From JBJXFE01 sp046153875 (GTDB taxonomy: Bacteria; Planctomycetota; Phycisphaerae; Phycisphaerales; UBA1924): a DNA stretch of 64,000 nt. Each line of letters starts with the position of its first letter. The stretch's first letter is position 1. The notes beneath the pieces were generated by a model. The model searched no databases, had not been told where the DNA came from, and saw only the letters and a program-made list of their open reading frames with translations. The stretch covers positions 1-64,000 of the forward strand of contig JBJXFE010000057.1 in NCBI GenBank assembly GCA_046153875.1, given 5' to 3'. The position numbers and the translations under genes are program-made. This document shows, one piece after another, positions 25,329-34,406 of the stretch.

Positions 25329-26147
25329 TCCCGGCTGATTCGTGAAGCGACAACGGTAGTTCCGATCGTCTCGCCGCGCGCGAGGCGGACAAGGTCGGCG
25401 GGTTGTTTGAACGAGGCGATGGTCGTGGGAACGCCGGTATCCGCGGCGGCGCGGGCCGCGGCGTTGGCCTTGGGGATCATGCCGCCCGAAATGACGCCGC
25501 GGGCGATCAGCGTTTCGATGTCCGCGGGCGTGGCCGACGCGATCGTCCGCCGGTGCTCGTCGAGAATGCCCGGCACGTCGGTCAGCAGGATCAGGCGGCG
25601 GGCGCGGACAATCGAGGCGATTGCGGCCGCGGCGTCGTCGGCGTTGATGTTGAGAAACGACCCGTCCGAGGCAAGGCCGATCGAGCTGAGTACCGGAAGG
25701 AACGCCGCCTCCAGGAGCGCATTGAGAAGCGTCGGATCGCCGCCCGTCACCCGCCCGACACGTCCGGGGTCGAAGGGGTACTGGTCGGCCTTGCGGGTGT
25801 CCGCGGTGTGGGCGTCACCGAGGCACAGGCCGACGGAGGGCACGCCGTGGGCCTGCATCGCGCCCACGATCGACTTGTTGACGCGCCCGGCGAGCACGGC
25901 GGCGATCTCGTTGACCTGTTCCGGGGGCGTGATGCGGATGCCGTCGCGGCGTGCGGACGTCATCCCGAGGCGGTCGAGGTGGCGATCGACCAGGAGTCCG
26001 CCGCCGTGAACGAGGATCAGTCGCCCTTCGAGCACCCGGTGGGCTTCGGCGACGGCGCTCCACAGGTCGGTCGCGGCCGCGATGTCGTCGAGCGCGGCGC
26101 CGCCGAGCTTGATCACGAGCGGGGGGGTGGATGGGGAGAGTGGCATG
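25325..26147 (-). CDS. argB: acetylglutamate kinase
   Basis: 273 residues from ATG 26147, beginning MPLSPSTPPLVIKLGGAA. Family motifs include the phosphate loop KLGGAALDD, LVHGGGLLVDRHLDRLG, LNINADDAAAAIA, LLTDVPGILD and the C-terminal GVISGGMIPKANAA. Chain length and motif order are standard. It lies 10 bases after argC and overlaps argF by four. Confidence 0.95.
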
Positions 26148-26157
26148 CGCACGAAGC

Positions 26158-27267
26158 TCAGCGCAGTGCGGTCGACTCGGCGAGCCCGAAACGGATGTTC
26201 ATGCACTGCACGGCCTGGCCCGCGGCCCCCTTGGTGAGGTTGTCGATCGCGCTGACGAGGATCAGGTGGTGGTGGGGCTCGTCCACCGCGAGGGCGATGT
26301 CGCAGAAGTTCGAGCGTTCGACCGCGGCGACGGAAGGCCACGCGTCGGCGGGCAAGAGGCGGATGAACGGTTCGTCGTCGTACGCGGCGGCGAGAGTGTC
26401 GCGGACACTATCGCCGGTCCACCCGTCGGCGAGCTCGACGTGGATCGTGCTGAGGATGCCGCGGTCGAATGGGCCCAGGTGCGGCGTGAAGACGGTGGGA
26501 GTGCCGGCGTAGGCGTCGATCTCGGGGTTGTGCCGGTGTTTCAGCACGTTGTACGGCTGGAGGCTGACCTCGCAGAAATGGGTCTTCGCGGTCGCGCCGC
26601 GGCCCGCGCCGGAGACGCCGCTGGTCGAGTCGATGATGGCGCGTGTGCCGGGGCGGCCCGCGCCGGCCCGGGCGAGCGGCGCGAGCGGAAGGATCGCGGC
26701 CGTCGGGTAGCAGCCGGGCACGGCGATCAGGTCGGCTTGTGCGATCGCGGTGCGCGAAGCAGGAGGGGAGGTTTGCACAGGCCGGACGCCTGTGCCACGA
26801 GAGTGGGTAGGGAGTTCCGGCAGTCCGTACACAGCCTGCGCGAGCAGGTCGGGCTCGGTGTGCTCGAACCCATAGTGCTTTGGGTAGAGGGCGCGGTCCT
26901 TGAGCCGGAACGCGCCCGAGAGGTCAAGGACCGTCAGGCCGCGCCGGCGCAGCTCCGGGGTGAGTTCGAGGCTCGCTTCGTGCGGCGTGCAGAGGAAGAC
27001 CGCGTCGGGCTTGAGCGATGCGACCGTCGTCACGTCGACCGGGAGAATGGCAAGGTCGAGCCGCCCGCGCAGCGATGGAGCGAGGTCGGCGAAGGGCTCG
27101 ACGGGCGATCCTCCCGCCGGTCCTTTCGCGGCGGGGTGGTGGGCCGCGCGGCGCGAGGAGCCGAAGAGGCCGACGATCTCGGCGTGCGGATGGCGCAGCA
27201 GGATCGTGGCGAGCTCGATGCCGCTATAGCCGGAAGCGCCGACGATGACCGCACGGACCGTCACCAC
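26158..27267 (-). CDS. argC: N-acetyl-gamma-glutamyl-phosphate reductase with repeat-derived insert
   Basis: About 369 residues from GTG 27267 (a second GTG is at 27264); no ATG is available before VRAVIVGASGYSG. The NAD(P)-binding GASGYSG, LDLSGAFRLK, the active-site VPGCYPTAAILPL, STSGVSGAGRG and the C-terminal NLTKGAAGQAVQCMN are intact. Between YGLPEL and ADLIAVPGC, where relatives have a few residues, it has an extra stretch containing RGTGVRPVQTSPP. That stretch is encoded by a palindromic repeat at 26775-26795. The insert lies just before the catalytic Cys and presumably loops out. Confidence 0.92.
   Translation of the reverse strand: MVTVRAVIVGASGYSGIELATILLRHPHAEIVGLFGSSRRAAHHPAAKGPAGGSPVEPFADLAPSLRGRLDLAILPVDVTTVASLKPDAVFLCTPHEASLELTPELRRRGLTVLDLSGAFRLKDRALYPKHYGFEHTEPDLLAQAVYGLPELPTHSRGTGVRPVQTSPPASRTAIAQADLIAVPGCYPTAAILPLAPLARAGAGRPGTRAIIDSTSGVSGAGRGATAKTHFCEVSLQPYNVLKHRHNPEIDAYAGTPTVFTPHLGPFDRGILSTIHVELADGWTGDSVRDTLAAAYDDEPFIRLLPADAWPSVAAVERSNFCDIALAVDEPHHHLILVSAIDNLTKGAAGQAVQCMNIRFGLAESTALR
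26775..26795 (-). repeat. palindromic repeat inserted in argC
   Basis: GCACAGGC (26775-26782) and GCCTGTGC (26788-26795) are perfect inverted repeats around CGGAC, inside the argC frame. Read on the minus strand it encodes the GTGVRPVQ part of the insert. The hairpin looks like a mobile intergenic-type repeat rather than selected protein sequence. Confidence 0.75.
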
Positions 27268-27308
27268 GGAGAGACAGTATGCGCGCGGCGGGCGGGCGCG
27301 GGCGGAGA

Positions 27309-28187
27309 TCAGTACCGGTTCACCGCGGTGTAGGCGCGGTACGCGACGATAATCACGGGGGCGACGATGGCGACAGCCGCCAGCAGGCAGATCAGAGTCG
27401 CCTTCCACGGGCGCAGGCGGGCGACAAGGGGGAGCCGAGCGACGACCACGGTGAACGGCAGTGCTGCCACGCTCGCGGCGATCCATACGGTCATCCACCA
27501 GGGCTGATCACCTCCGAGGGCGCCGAGCAGCACGAGCGAGCCGAGCAGAGCCGCGGCCGCCGCGGCGGCACCTTCGCTGCTGATGCGCGGGCGCCACGCG
27601 GCGAGCACGACGACGCCCCCGACCCCCGCCGCGACGCTCGCGGCGAGAAGGGCGAACATCTGCGAGTGCGCGCCGAGCAGCAGCAGGACGGACGCCGCGG
27701 AGGCGGTCATCCAGAGCAGGATCGGCAGGCGAATGCCGCGCTCGCGCGCGCCGAGCCGATCGATGGACAGCCACCACGCGAGCAGCGCGACGCCCAGTCC
27801 GGGCATCCACAGCCCGAAGCGCCGCGGCCAGATCGTGAACCGGAGGTAGGGGTGGGCCAGCGCCGCCAGAACAAGCACGGTGGCGGCGATTCTCGCGGCG
27901 ATCGCGACCCGCGGGCGCGCGGAGAGACGCGCGACCAGTTCCGCGGCGAGCACGACCGCCGTGACGAGCGGAATCCGGCGCGCCGCGTCCGAGGCCCAGA
28001 CGCCCTGCCACAGGCCCATCAGGATGAACGCGAGCACGAGCGCTGCGGTGATCGCGAGGGCGTTGGTCGCGCCGGTGGCCGGCCGGCCCGGGTCGCCCCG
28101 GCGCCAAGCCCGGTGGCCCAGCACGAGGATGATGAGCGATAGCGCCGCCGGCGCGCCGACCGCCTGCGCCAGTTTGATCGGTTCCAT
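27309..28187 (-). CDS. polytopic membrane protein, unknown function
   Basis: 292 residues, mostly hydrophobic with about eight transmembrane helices (ALSLIILVLGHRAW, ALAITAALVLAFILMGLW, through to ATLICLLAAVAIVAPVIIVAYRA). Short Arg-rich loops alternate with the helices. No family motif is recognised. It lies 18 bases after yceI and 41 bases before argC, so it may be part of one transcript with them. Confidence 0.75.
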   Translation of the reverse strand: MEPIKLAQAVGAPAALSLIILVLGHRAWRRGDPGRPATGATNALAITAALVLAFILMGLWQGVWASDAARRIPLVTAVVLAAELVARLSARPRVAIAARIAATVLVLAALAHPYLRFTIWPRRFGLWMPGLGVALLAWWLSIDRLGARERGIRLPILLWMTASAASVLLLLGAHSQMFALLAASVAAGVGGVVVLAAWRPRISSEGAAAAAAALLGSLVLLGALGGDQPWWMTVWIAASVAALPFTVVVARLPLVARLRPWKATLICLLAAVAIVAPVIIVAYRAYTAVNRY

Positions 28188-28205
28188 GGGCGGTGGGCCG
28201 CCGGC

Positions 28206-28838
28206 CTACTGCTTGCCGGCCTCCAGGCTGACGACCACGTGGACCTCATCGCCGAGCCCGCCGCCCGAAACGCCGTAGTCCATGCCGAAATCGGAGCGCT
28301 TGACGGTGAACTTCGCTTCCAGGCCGATCAGGTCGCGGCCCGAGCGCCCATCCTTGCCCGCGCCGGTCTTGAGCAGCTCGGCGGAGATCGGCTTGGTCAC
28401 CCCGTGCATCGTCAGGTCGCCGGCCAGCGAGAACGCGTCCTCGCCGGTCTTCTTCATGGAGGTGCTGGTGAACGCGAGGGTGGGGAACTGCGCGGCATTA
28501 AAGAAGTCGGCGCTCTTCAGGTGGCCGTCACGGGCGGCCACGCCCGTGTCGATGCCCGAGAGCGGGATCTCCACCTTGAGCGAGCAGGCGGCCGCGTCCG
28601 CGTCGTCCCACTGGATCGAGCCCGTGGTTTCCTTGAACCGTCCATAAAAATTGGCGACGCCGTTGTGCTTGATGCGGAACATGTTGGACGAGTGGACGGG
28701 GTCCACCTTGTAGGTCGCGGCCGTGTTCGCGAGCGCGGCGGTCACGGCGGGCTCGCGCGGGGCGAGTCCGACGGCCAAGCCGGCGGCGGCCAGTGCAACG
28801 GCGGCGACGGTGATGCGGGCGGTGGAGCTGCGAGTCAT
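28206..28838 (-). CDS. YceI-like secreted lipid-binding protein
   Basis: 210 residues from ATG 28838, with AAAGGA upstream. A signal peptide (RITVAAVALAAAGLAVGLA) is followed by the YceI barrel: TYKVDPVHSSNMFRIKHNG, FYGRFKETTGSIQWD, HLKSADFFNAAQFPTLAF, GDLTMHGVTKPI and a final GDEVHVVVSLEAGK. YceI proteins are periplasmic lipocalin-like barrels that bind isoprenoid-type lipids; the ligand here is unknown. Confidence 0.92.
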   Translation of the reverse strand: MTRSSTARITVAAVALAAAGLAVGLAPREPAVTAALANTAATYKVDPVHSSNMFRIKHNGVANFYGRFKETTGSIQWDDADAAACSLKVEIPLSGIDTGVAARDGHLKSADFFNAAQFPTLAFTSTSMKKTGEDAFSLAGDLTMHGVTKPISAELLKTGAGKDGRSGRDLIGLEAKFTVKRSDFGMDYGVSGGGLGDEVHVVVSLEAGKQ

Positions 28839-28913
28839 CGGTTCGGTCCTTTCGCGGGTATGGGTGGTCATGCTACCCGTGCCGCATCCGCGGCGGCAGT
28901 TCGGGCGCGATTG

Positions 28914-28929
28914 ATTATATGTTGCAACA
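28914..28929 (-). promoter_or_regulatory. candidate -10 box and palindromic operator for yceI
   Basis: On the minus strand a perfect TATAAT (28919-28914) lies about 75 bases upstream of the yceI start. Directly upstream of it is the perfect 10-base palindrome TGTTGCAACA (28920-28929), which would fall between -10 and -35. The patch is markedly AT-rich in a GC-rich region and sits between divergently read yceI and the kinase operon. No good -35 is seen. Confidence 0.45.
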
Positions 28930-29055
28930 AGTATCCGCGTTCGGGCGTCGCGGCCCCCCGGACGGGTTCGCCCGAAACCCCCCTCAAGTCCTGAAACCAT
29001 TGACCGATGTCTCACTCGGTTGTGCATCCCCCCGGGGCGGGGAGACGGGTTTCGT

Positions 29056-30882
29056 ATGGACAGACACGGGCGGGTCCCTCGCGGACTCCTGATGCGCGGT
29101 GAGTCGATCGTCGCCTCCTGGGGCCTCGCCCTGGCTGCGATCCTTCTGTTCGCGATGGGCGGCGCCGGGCTGTGGACGTACGTCTCGCAGCGCGAAGCCC
29201 ACCGTGAGCTGCGCCGCGAATCGCTCGGCGCGGTGGCCGCGTTGCTCGGGGACAGCGTCACGAGGCTGCTCGCGGGCGGTGACGTTTCCGGCATCCGCAC
29301 GCTGATTGTCGAGGCGGCGCGCGAGAAGCGGCTGGCGCGGTGCCGCCTGCTGCTCGGCGACGGGGGCGTGTTGGCCGATGCGGACCCTTTGGCGATCAAC
29401 GTGAAGGAAGCTCCCGAGCGGTTCAGTCCCGGCCCGCCGGCGGACGCGGACGAGCTCGGCCCCTGGTTCGTCGCGATGCGGCATCCCGTGAGCGTGGGCC
29501 CGCGGGGGATGGTGTTCATCGACCTGGCCAGCGAGGCGAGGCTGCCGTTGTCGGCGTACTGGCAGGTGCAGGGCGGCATCGGTCTGATCGGGGCGGCGGG
29601 GCTGTCGGCGCTCCTGATCGTCTACCGCCGGATGCGCGAGCGATTCCGGGGGCTGGGCGCGGTGCGCGAGGCGCTGCTGGCGCTGTCGCGCGGCGAAACC
29701 TCACGCGAGGCGCTGGCGGTCGCCGACGGGTTCGGACCCGAGGCCGTGGCGTGGAACACGGTCCTGTCCGAGCGTGAACAGTTGCGCCGTGACCTCGTGG
29801 CGGAGCGGGCGAAGGAATCGCTGGCGCCGCGCCGCGACGCCGGGGCGGAGCTGGCCCAGGCGTGCGACGCGCTCTGGCAGGGCTTCCTGGTCATCGACGA
29901 CCGTGGCGCGGTGAAGTACGCGAACGGGGCCGCGGCCGTGTTCCTGCGCGCCAAGCGCGACGCGATGAGCGGGGTGCGTGTGACGGATCTGATCAAGGAC
30001 GAGTCGCTGGCGCGCTCCATCCAGTCGGTCGCTGCGGGGCGCGTCAAGACGCGCACGTCGGTCGAGCTCAAACGCAGCGAGGAGGACGGGGGGGGCATCC
30101 TTCGGTTCAGCGTGCGTCCCGTGCGCCGCGACGACTCCGGGGCGGCGATCATCATCATCGAGGACGTGACGCAGCAGCGCGTGGCCGACGAGGCCCGCAA
30201 CCAGTTTGTCGCGCAGGCCACCCACGAGCTCCGTACGCCGCTGACGAACATCCGGCTCTACGTCGAGCAGGCCGTGGACGAGGGCGAAAAGGACCCCACG
30301 GTCCGCGTCAACGCCCTGAATGTGATCAACCAGGAGAGCCGCCGGCTCGAGCGGATCGTCGGCGACATGCTCTCGGTCGCGGAGATCGAGGCCGGGTCGA
30401 TGAAGCTGCGCGAGGGCGAGGTGCGGCTCGACGCGCTGTTCGGGGAGCTGCAGTCCGACTTCAAGGCCCAGGCCGCGGACAAGGGGCAGACGCTCCGGTT
30501 CGTGCTCCCGCCCAAGTGGCCGGTGGTCCGGGGCGACCGCGACAAGATCGTGCTGGCGCTCCACAACCTGGTCGGCAACGCGGTCAAGTACACGCCGGAC
30601 GGCGGGACCGTGACCGTGACGGTGGACGTGGGCGAGGACAAGCTGGTGGTGGGCGTCGCGGACACGGGGATCGGGATCAGCGAGGAGGAGAGCGAGCTGA
30701 TCTTCGACAAGTTCTACCGGTCGAAGGACGGGCGCGTCGCCAAGATCACGGGGAGCGGTCTGGGGCTGGCGTTGGCGCGGGAAGTCGTGCGGATGCACGG
30801 CGGCGACATCACGGTGCGTTCGCAACTGAACCAGGGGAGCACGTTCACGATGACGCTCCCGATGCGGGCGGACGCGGCGTAA
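29056..30882 (+). CDS. membrane sensor histidine kinase with PAS domain
   Basis: 608 residues from ATG 29056 (GGGGAGA upstream); ATG 29092 is an alternative. One helix at about 30-50 and another (GGIGLIGAAGLSALLIVY) near 175 bracket an extracytoplasmic sensor region. A PAS domain (FLVIDDRGAVKYANGAAAVFL) follows, then the dimerisation box FVAQATHELRTPLTNI with the phospho-accepting His, and an ATPase domain with NLVGNAVKYTP, VADTGIGIS and GSGLGLALAREVV. It heads the pilus operon, 13 bases before the STAS gene. No receiver gene is adjacent. Confidence 0.9.
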   Translation: MDRHGRVPRGLLMRGESIVASWGLALAAILLFAMGGAGLWTYVSQREAHRELRRESLGAVAALLGDSVTRLLAGGDVSGIRTLIVEAAREKRLARCRLLLGDGGVLADADPLAINVKEAPERFSPGPPADADELGPWFVAMRHPVSVGPRGMVFIDLASEARLPLSAYWQVQGGIGLIGAAGLSALLIVYRRMRERFRGLGAVREALLALSRGETSREALAVADGFGPEAVAWNTVLSEREQLRRDLVAERAKESLAPRRDAGAELAQACDALWQGFLVIDDRGAVKYANGAAAVFLRAKRDAMSGVRVTDLIKDESLARSIQSVAAGRVKTRTSVELKRSEEDGGGILRFSVRPVRRDDSGAAIIIIEDVTQQRVADEARNQFVAQATHELRTPLTNIRLYVEQAVDEGEKDPTVRVNALNVINQESRRLERIVGDMLSVAEIEAGSMKLREGEVRLDALFGELQSDFKAQAADKGQTLRFVLPPKWPVVRGDRDKIVLALHNLVGNAVKYTPDGGTVTVTVDVGEDKLVVGVADTGIGISEEESELIFDKFYRSKDGRVAKITGSGLGLALAREVVRMHGGDITVRSQLNQGSTFTMTLPMRADAA

Positions 30883-30895
30883 CGGGGGCGCCCTC

Positions 30896-31231
30896 ATGGA
30901 GATCCTCGAGCAGACGTCGGGCGCGGTGAAGGTGCTCAGGCCGCGCGGCCCGCTCGCCCAGGGGGACGCGGACCAGTTCGGTGAGCGCGCCCGCGCCGCC
31001 ATCCGTGCGGCGCTGGGGCGCATCGTCGTGGACGTGTCGGCGGTCCAATATGTTGACAGCCGCGGGCTCGAGGTGCTGGCCGAGCTGACGGAGGAACTGG
31101 GGGAGGGCGGGTCGGCGCTCAAGCTGTGCGGGACGAACGAGACGGTCCGCGAGGCGCTGGACCTGACCGACCTGGCGTCGCTGATGGAGCACTACGAGGA
31201 CGTGACGACGGCGGTGAGGAGTTTCCTCTGA
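30896..31231 (+). CDS. STAS-domain protein (anti-sigma-factor-antagonist type)
   Basis: 111 residues, a single STAS domain. The segment GRIVVDVSAVQYVDSRGLEVLAEL carries the DSxGL motif whose Ser is phosphorylated in SpoIIAA-like proteins (core: YVDSRGLEVL). Its stop overlaps the proposed CTG start of pilB. Known STAS proteins relay serine-phosphorylation or bind partners. Here it may tie pilus assembly to the upstream kinase, which is inference from position. Confidence 0.88.
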   Translation: MEILEQTSGAVKVLRPRGPLAQGDADQFGERARAAIRAALGRIVVDVSAVQYVDSRGLEVLAELTEELGEGGSALKLCGTNETVREALDLTDLASLMEHYEDVTTAVRSFL

Positions 31232-33183
31232 GCGATCGAGCGTCCAAGCCGAAGGCCGGTTCCGCACCGCCGCCCGGGGGCGGGGTCGCCGGCCCTCCCG
31301 CGCCCGCCGCAGCCGGCACGGGCGCGGGGACCGGCGTGGGGCCGGGCGCATCGAGCGCGCGCGCCGCGGCCCCCGCGTCGTCCAAGAAGCTCCGCGTGGG
31401 CGACGCGCTTATCGCCGAGGGGGCGCTCACCCCCGAGCAACTGGACAAGGCCCTCAAAGAGCAGAAGTCGTCCGGGCGGCTCCTGGGCGAGATGCTCGTC
31501 GACCAGGGCGTGATCTCGAGCGCCACGCTGGTGCGGGCCCTGGCGAGGACGCTCGGCGTCCACGGGTGCCAGCTCCGCCACGGGCTTATTGACCCGGGCG
31601 TGCTCAAGCTCATCGGCGAGGAGGAGGCGACGCGGCTCAAGTGCATCCCGATGTTCAAGGTCCACGACACGCTGACGGTGGCGATGGCCGAGCCCCGCAG
31701 CCTGCCGACGATCGACCGCTTGCGCCAGCTCACCGGGTGCAAGGTGCGTCCGGTGCTGGCGCTGGAAGCGAACATCGCGGAGTTCATCAAGAAGTACTCG
31801 AGCGGTGATGTTGACCTGGACGCGTTCCTCACGGGGCTCGCAGAGCAGGACGTCGAGGTCGTCGAGCGCGAGGCGGTGGACGAGGGCCCCGCGACGGACC
31901 TGGACACGATGGTGGCGGGCAGCCCGATCGTGAACCTCGTGAACGTGGCGCTGCTGACGGCCGTGAAGGACCGGGCGTCCGACATTCACATCGAGCCGGA
32001 CAAGAGGGGCACGCGGATCCGCTACCGGATCGACGGCGTCCTGCGCGACCTGATGAAGCCACCAGCCGGGATGCACTCGGCGATCATCTCGCGCGTCAAG
32101 GTGATCGGGAAGATGGACATCGCCGAGAAGCGGCTGCCCCAGGAGGGGCGCGTCCGGATCATCGCGGAGGGAAGGGAGATCGACCTGCGCGTGTCGAGCA
32201 TGCCCACGCTGCTGGGCGAGAAGCTCGTCGTCCGCATCCTCGACAAGGCGAACCTGAAGGTGCGGATGGAGGACCTGGGGCTGCGGGTCGAGACGCTCGT
32301 CACGTTCAAACGCATCCTCGAGCAGCCGCACGGGCTCGTGCTGGTCACCGGGCCAACCGGCAGCGGCAAGACCACGACGCTCTACTCGGCGCTCGACCTG
32401 TTGCGCAGCTCCGAGGTCAACATCGTGACCGTCGAGGACCCGGTCGAGTACCAGCTCGACCTGGTGAACCAGATCCAGGTTCAGGACTCCATCGGGTTCA
32501 CGTTCGCGCGGGCGCTGCGGAGCATTCTCCGCCAGGACCCCGACATCATCATGGTGGGCGAAATCCGCGACGAGGAGACCGCGCGGGTCGGCGTGCAGGC
32601 GGCCCTGACCGGGCACCTCGTGCTCGCGACGCTCCACACCAACGACGCTCCCGGCGCCGTGGCGCGGCTGCTGGACATGGGAATCGAGTCGTACCTGCTG
32701 TCGAGCGCGCTCAACGGGGTCGTCGCCCAGCGGCTCACCCGCACGATCTGCGCGAGCTGCGCGACGAAGTACTACCCGACCGAGGAGGTGCTGCGGGCGG
32801 CCGGCCTTGAAGGGCACGTGGGGCGCGCGTTCAAGAAGGGCGCGGGGTGCCGCCAGTGCCACGACAGCGGGTTCCAGGGTCGGCTGGGGGTGTACGAGCT
32901 GATGGAAGTCTCTCCGTCGATCCGCCGGCTGATCCACACGGCGTCGCCGACCCACGCGATCCGCGAGAAGCACCGGCAATCGGGGGGGTTGACCCTGCGC
33001 GAAGAGGGCGTGATGCTGGCGCTCGAGGGCAAGAGCAGCCTCGAAGAGGTCCTCCGCGTCTCGCACGACGAGGACGTTGAATCGCCCGCGCGGCCGGGCC
33101 CGTCGTTCGCTTCGGCCTCGGCTGTTCCCGCTGCGCCGCCCGGCGCCGCCCAGCCCGCGCCCCGCGGGAAGGAGGCCGCGTGA
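31228..33183 (+). CDS. pilB: type IV pilus extension ATPase PilB/GspE, possible CTG start
   Basis: 651 residues from CTG 31228, which has AGGAG at six bases and overlaps the STAS stop as CTGA. The nearest ordinary start is GTG 31336, in an Ala/Gly/Pro-rich leader. A MshEN-like N-domain begins KKLRVGDALIAEGALTPEQL. The core has Walker A GPTGSGKTTTLY (about 375), Asp box VTVEDPVEYQLD, Walker B DPDIIMVGEIRDEET and His box LATLHTND. The zinc ligands CASC and CRQC are present. It energises pilin polymerisation. Confidence 0.93.
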   Translation: MSDRASKPKAGSAPPPGGGVAGPPAPAAAGTGAGTGVGPGASSARAAAPASSKKLRVGDALIAEGALTPEQLDKALKEQKSSGRLLGEMLVDQGVISSATLVRALARTLGVHGCQLRHGLIDPGVLKLIGEEEATRLKCIPMFKVHDTLTVAMAEPRSLPTIDRLRQLTGCKVRPVLALEANIAEFIKKYSSGDVDLDAFLTGLAEQDVEVVEREAVDEGPATDLDTMVAGSPIVNLVNVALLTAVKDRASDIHIEPDKRGTRIRYRIDGVLRDLMKPPAGMHSAIISRVKVIGKMDIAEKRLPQEGRVRIIAEGREIDLRVSSMPTLLGEKLVVRILDKANLKVRMEDLGLRVETLVTFKRILEQPHGLVLVTGPTGSGKTTTLYSALDLLRSSEVNIVTVEDPVEYQLDLVNQIQVQDSIGFTFARALRSILRQDPDIIMVGEIRDEETARVGVQAALTGHLVLATLHTNDAPGAVARLLDMGIESYLLSSALNGVVAQRLTRTICASCATKYYPTEEVLRAAGLEGHVGRAFKKGAGCRQCHDSGFQGRLGVYELMEVSPSIRRLIHTASPTHAIREKHRQSGGLTLREEGVMLALEGKSSLEEVLRVSHDEDVESPARPGPSFASASAVPAAPPGAAQPAPRGKEAA

Positions 33184-34406
33184 AGTTCACCTATCACGCG
33201 TTCGACCGGTCCGGCAAGGCGGTGACGGGCCTCGTCGACGCCGATGACCTCGCGCAGGCCACGGAGCTGCTGCGCCGCCAGAACCTGTTTGTGTCGAAGA
33301 TCGAGCGCGGCGGCGACGGCACCTCCGCGCTCGCGCCGCGCCAGACCCGGTCGGCGGGCAAGAACCTCCGCGTGGTCGCGGGCTTCACGCGCCAACTCGG
33401 CGTGCTGGTCTCGACCGGGACGCCGGTCGTCGAGGCTCTGGGCGCCTTGGAGCGGCAGGCGATGGACGCCCGGTTCAAGGCCGCCGTCGCGCAGCTGCGC
33501 GCGAAGGTCGAGGAGGGTTCGTCGCTCGCGGCGGCGATGGAGGCCCAGCCGCACTTCTTCAACGCGGTGGCGCGGAGCCTCGTGGCGGCGGGGGAGTCCT
33601 CGGGCAAGCTGGACGCGATGCTGACGCGGCTGGCGGAGCTGACGCGCCAGCAACTGCGGATCCGCACGGCCCTGGTCGGGGCGATGGTCTACCCGTGTCT
33701 GCTGATGGTGGTGGCGCTCGGCGTGCTCACGACGATGCTGGTGTTCGTGCTGCCGAGGTTTACCGGGCTCTTCAAGACGCTGAACGCGCCGCTGCCGCCG
33801 ACGACGAAGGCGCTGATGGCGGTCAGCGAGGCGCTGACGGGTTACTGGTTCATCTGCGTCCCCGCGATCGTGGCGGCGATCGGAGCGCTGGTCTACTGGC
33901 TCAAGTCCCCCGGGGGGCGGCGGGCCACGGACACGTTCTCCATCTCCGCCCCGAAGCTCAGCACGATGACGCGCAACTTCGCCACCGCTCGTCTGGCGCG
34001 GCTCATCGGCGTGCTGCTCGAGAGCAAGGTGGCGCTGCTCGAGGCGCTCGAGCTGACGCGGCAGGCGTTCTCGAACCACCACTACATCGAGATGCTGCGC
34101 AAGGCGCAGGAGGGCGTGACGCGCGGCGAGCCGCTGAGCCAGTCGCTGTCCGCGTCGGGGCTCGTGGCGCCCTCGGTGTGCGAGGCCGTCCGCAACGGCG
34201 AGCGGACCGGGCAGGTCGGGCGGGTCATGCTCTCCATGGCGGATTTCCTCGACGAGGAGAACGACGTGGTGGTCAAGTCGCTCACGAGCATCCTCGAACC
34301 GGTCATCCTGATCGTGCTCGGCACGGTCGTCGGCCTCGTGGCCACCAGCATGTTCATGCCGCTGTTCGATCTGACGTCGATGACCGGACCGGGGGGTGGC
34401 CCATGA
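33180..34406 (+). CDS. pilC: inner-membrane platform protein PilC/GspF
   Basis: 408 residues; GTG 33180 overlaps the pilB stop as GTGA with GGAGG upstream. Two T2SS-F domains: RVVAGFTRQLGVLVSTGTPVVEALGAL and NFATARLARLIGVLLESKVALLEAL (cores QLGVLVSTGTPVVEAL, RLIGVLLESKVALLEAL). Three membrane helices occupy the canonical positions, ending with EPVILIVLGTVVGLVATSMF. It couples the ATPases to pilin insertion. Confidence 0.95.
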   Translation: MKFTYHAFDRSGKAVTGLVDADDLAQATELLRRQNLFVSKIERGGDGTSALAPRQTRSAGKNLRVVAGFTRQLGVLVSTGTPVVEALGALERQAMDARFKAAVAQLRAKVEEGSSLAAAMEAQPHFFNAVARSLVAAGESSGKLDAMLTRLAELTRQQLRIRTALVGAMVYPCLLMVVALGVLTTMLVFVLPRFTGLFKTLNAPLPPTTKALMAVSEALTGYWFICVPAIVAAIGALVYWLKSPGGRRATDTFSISAPKLSTMTRNFATARLARLIGVLLESKVALLEALELTRQAFSNHHYIEMLRKAQEGVTRGEPLSQSLSASGLVAPSVCEAVRNGERTGQVGRVMLSMADFLDEENDVVVKSLTSILEPVILIVLGTVVGLVATSMFMPLFDLTSMTGPGGGP

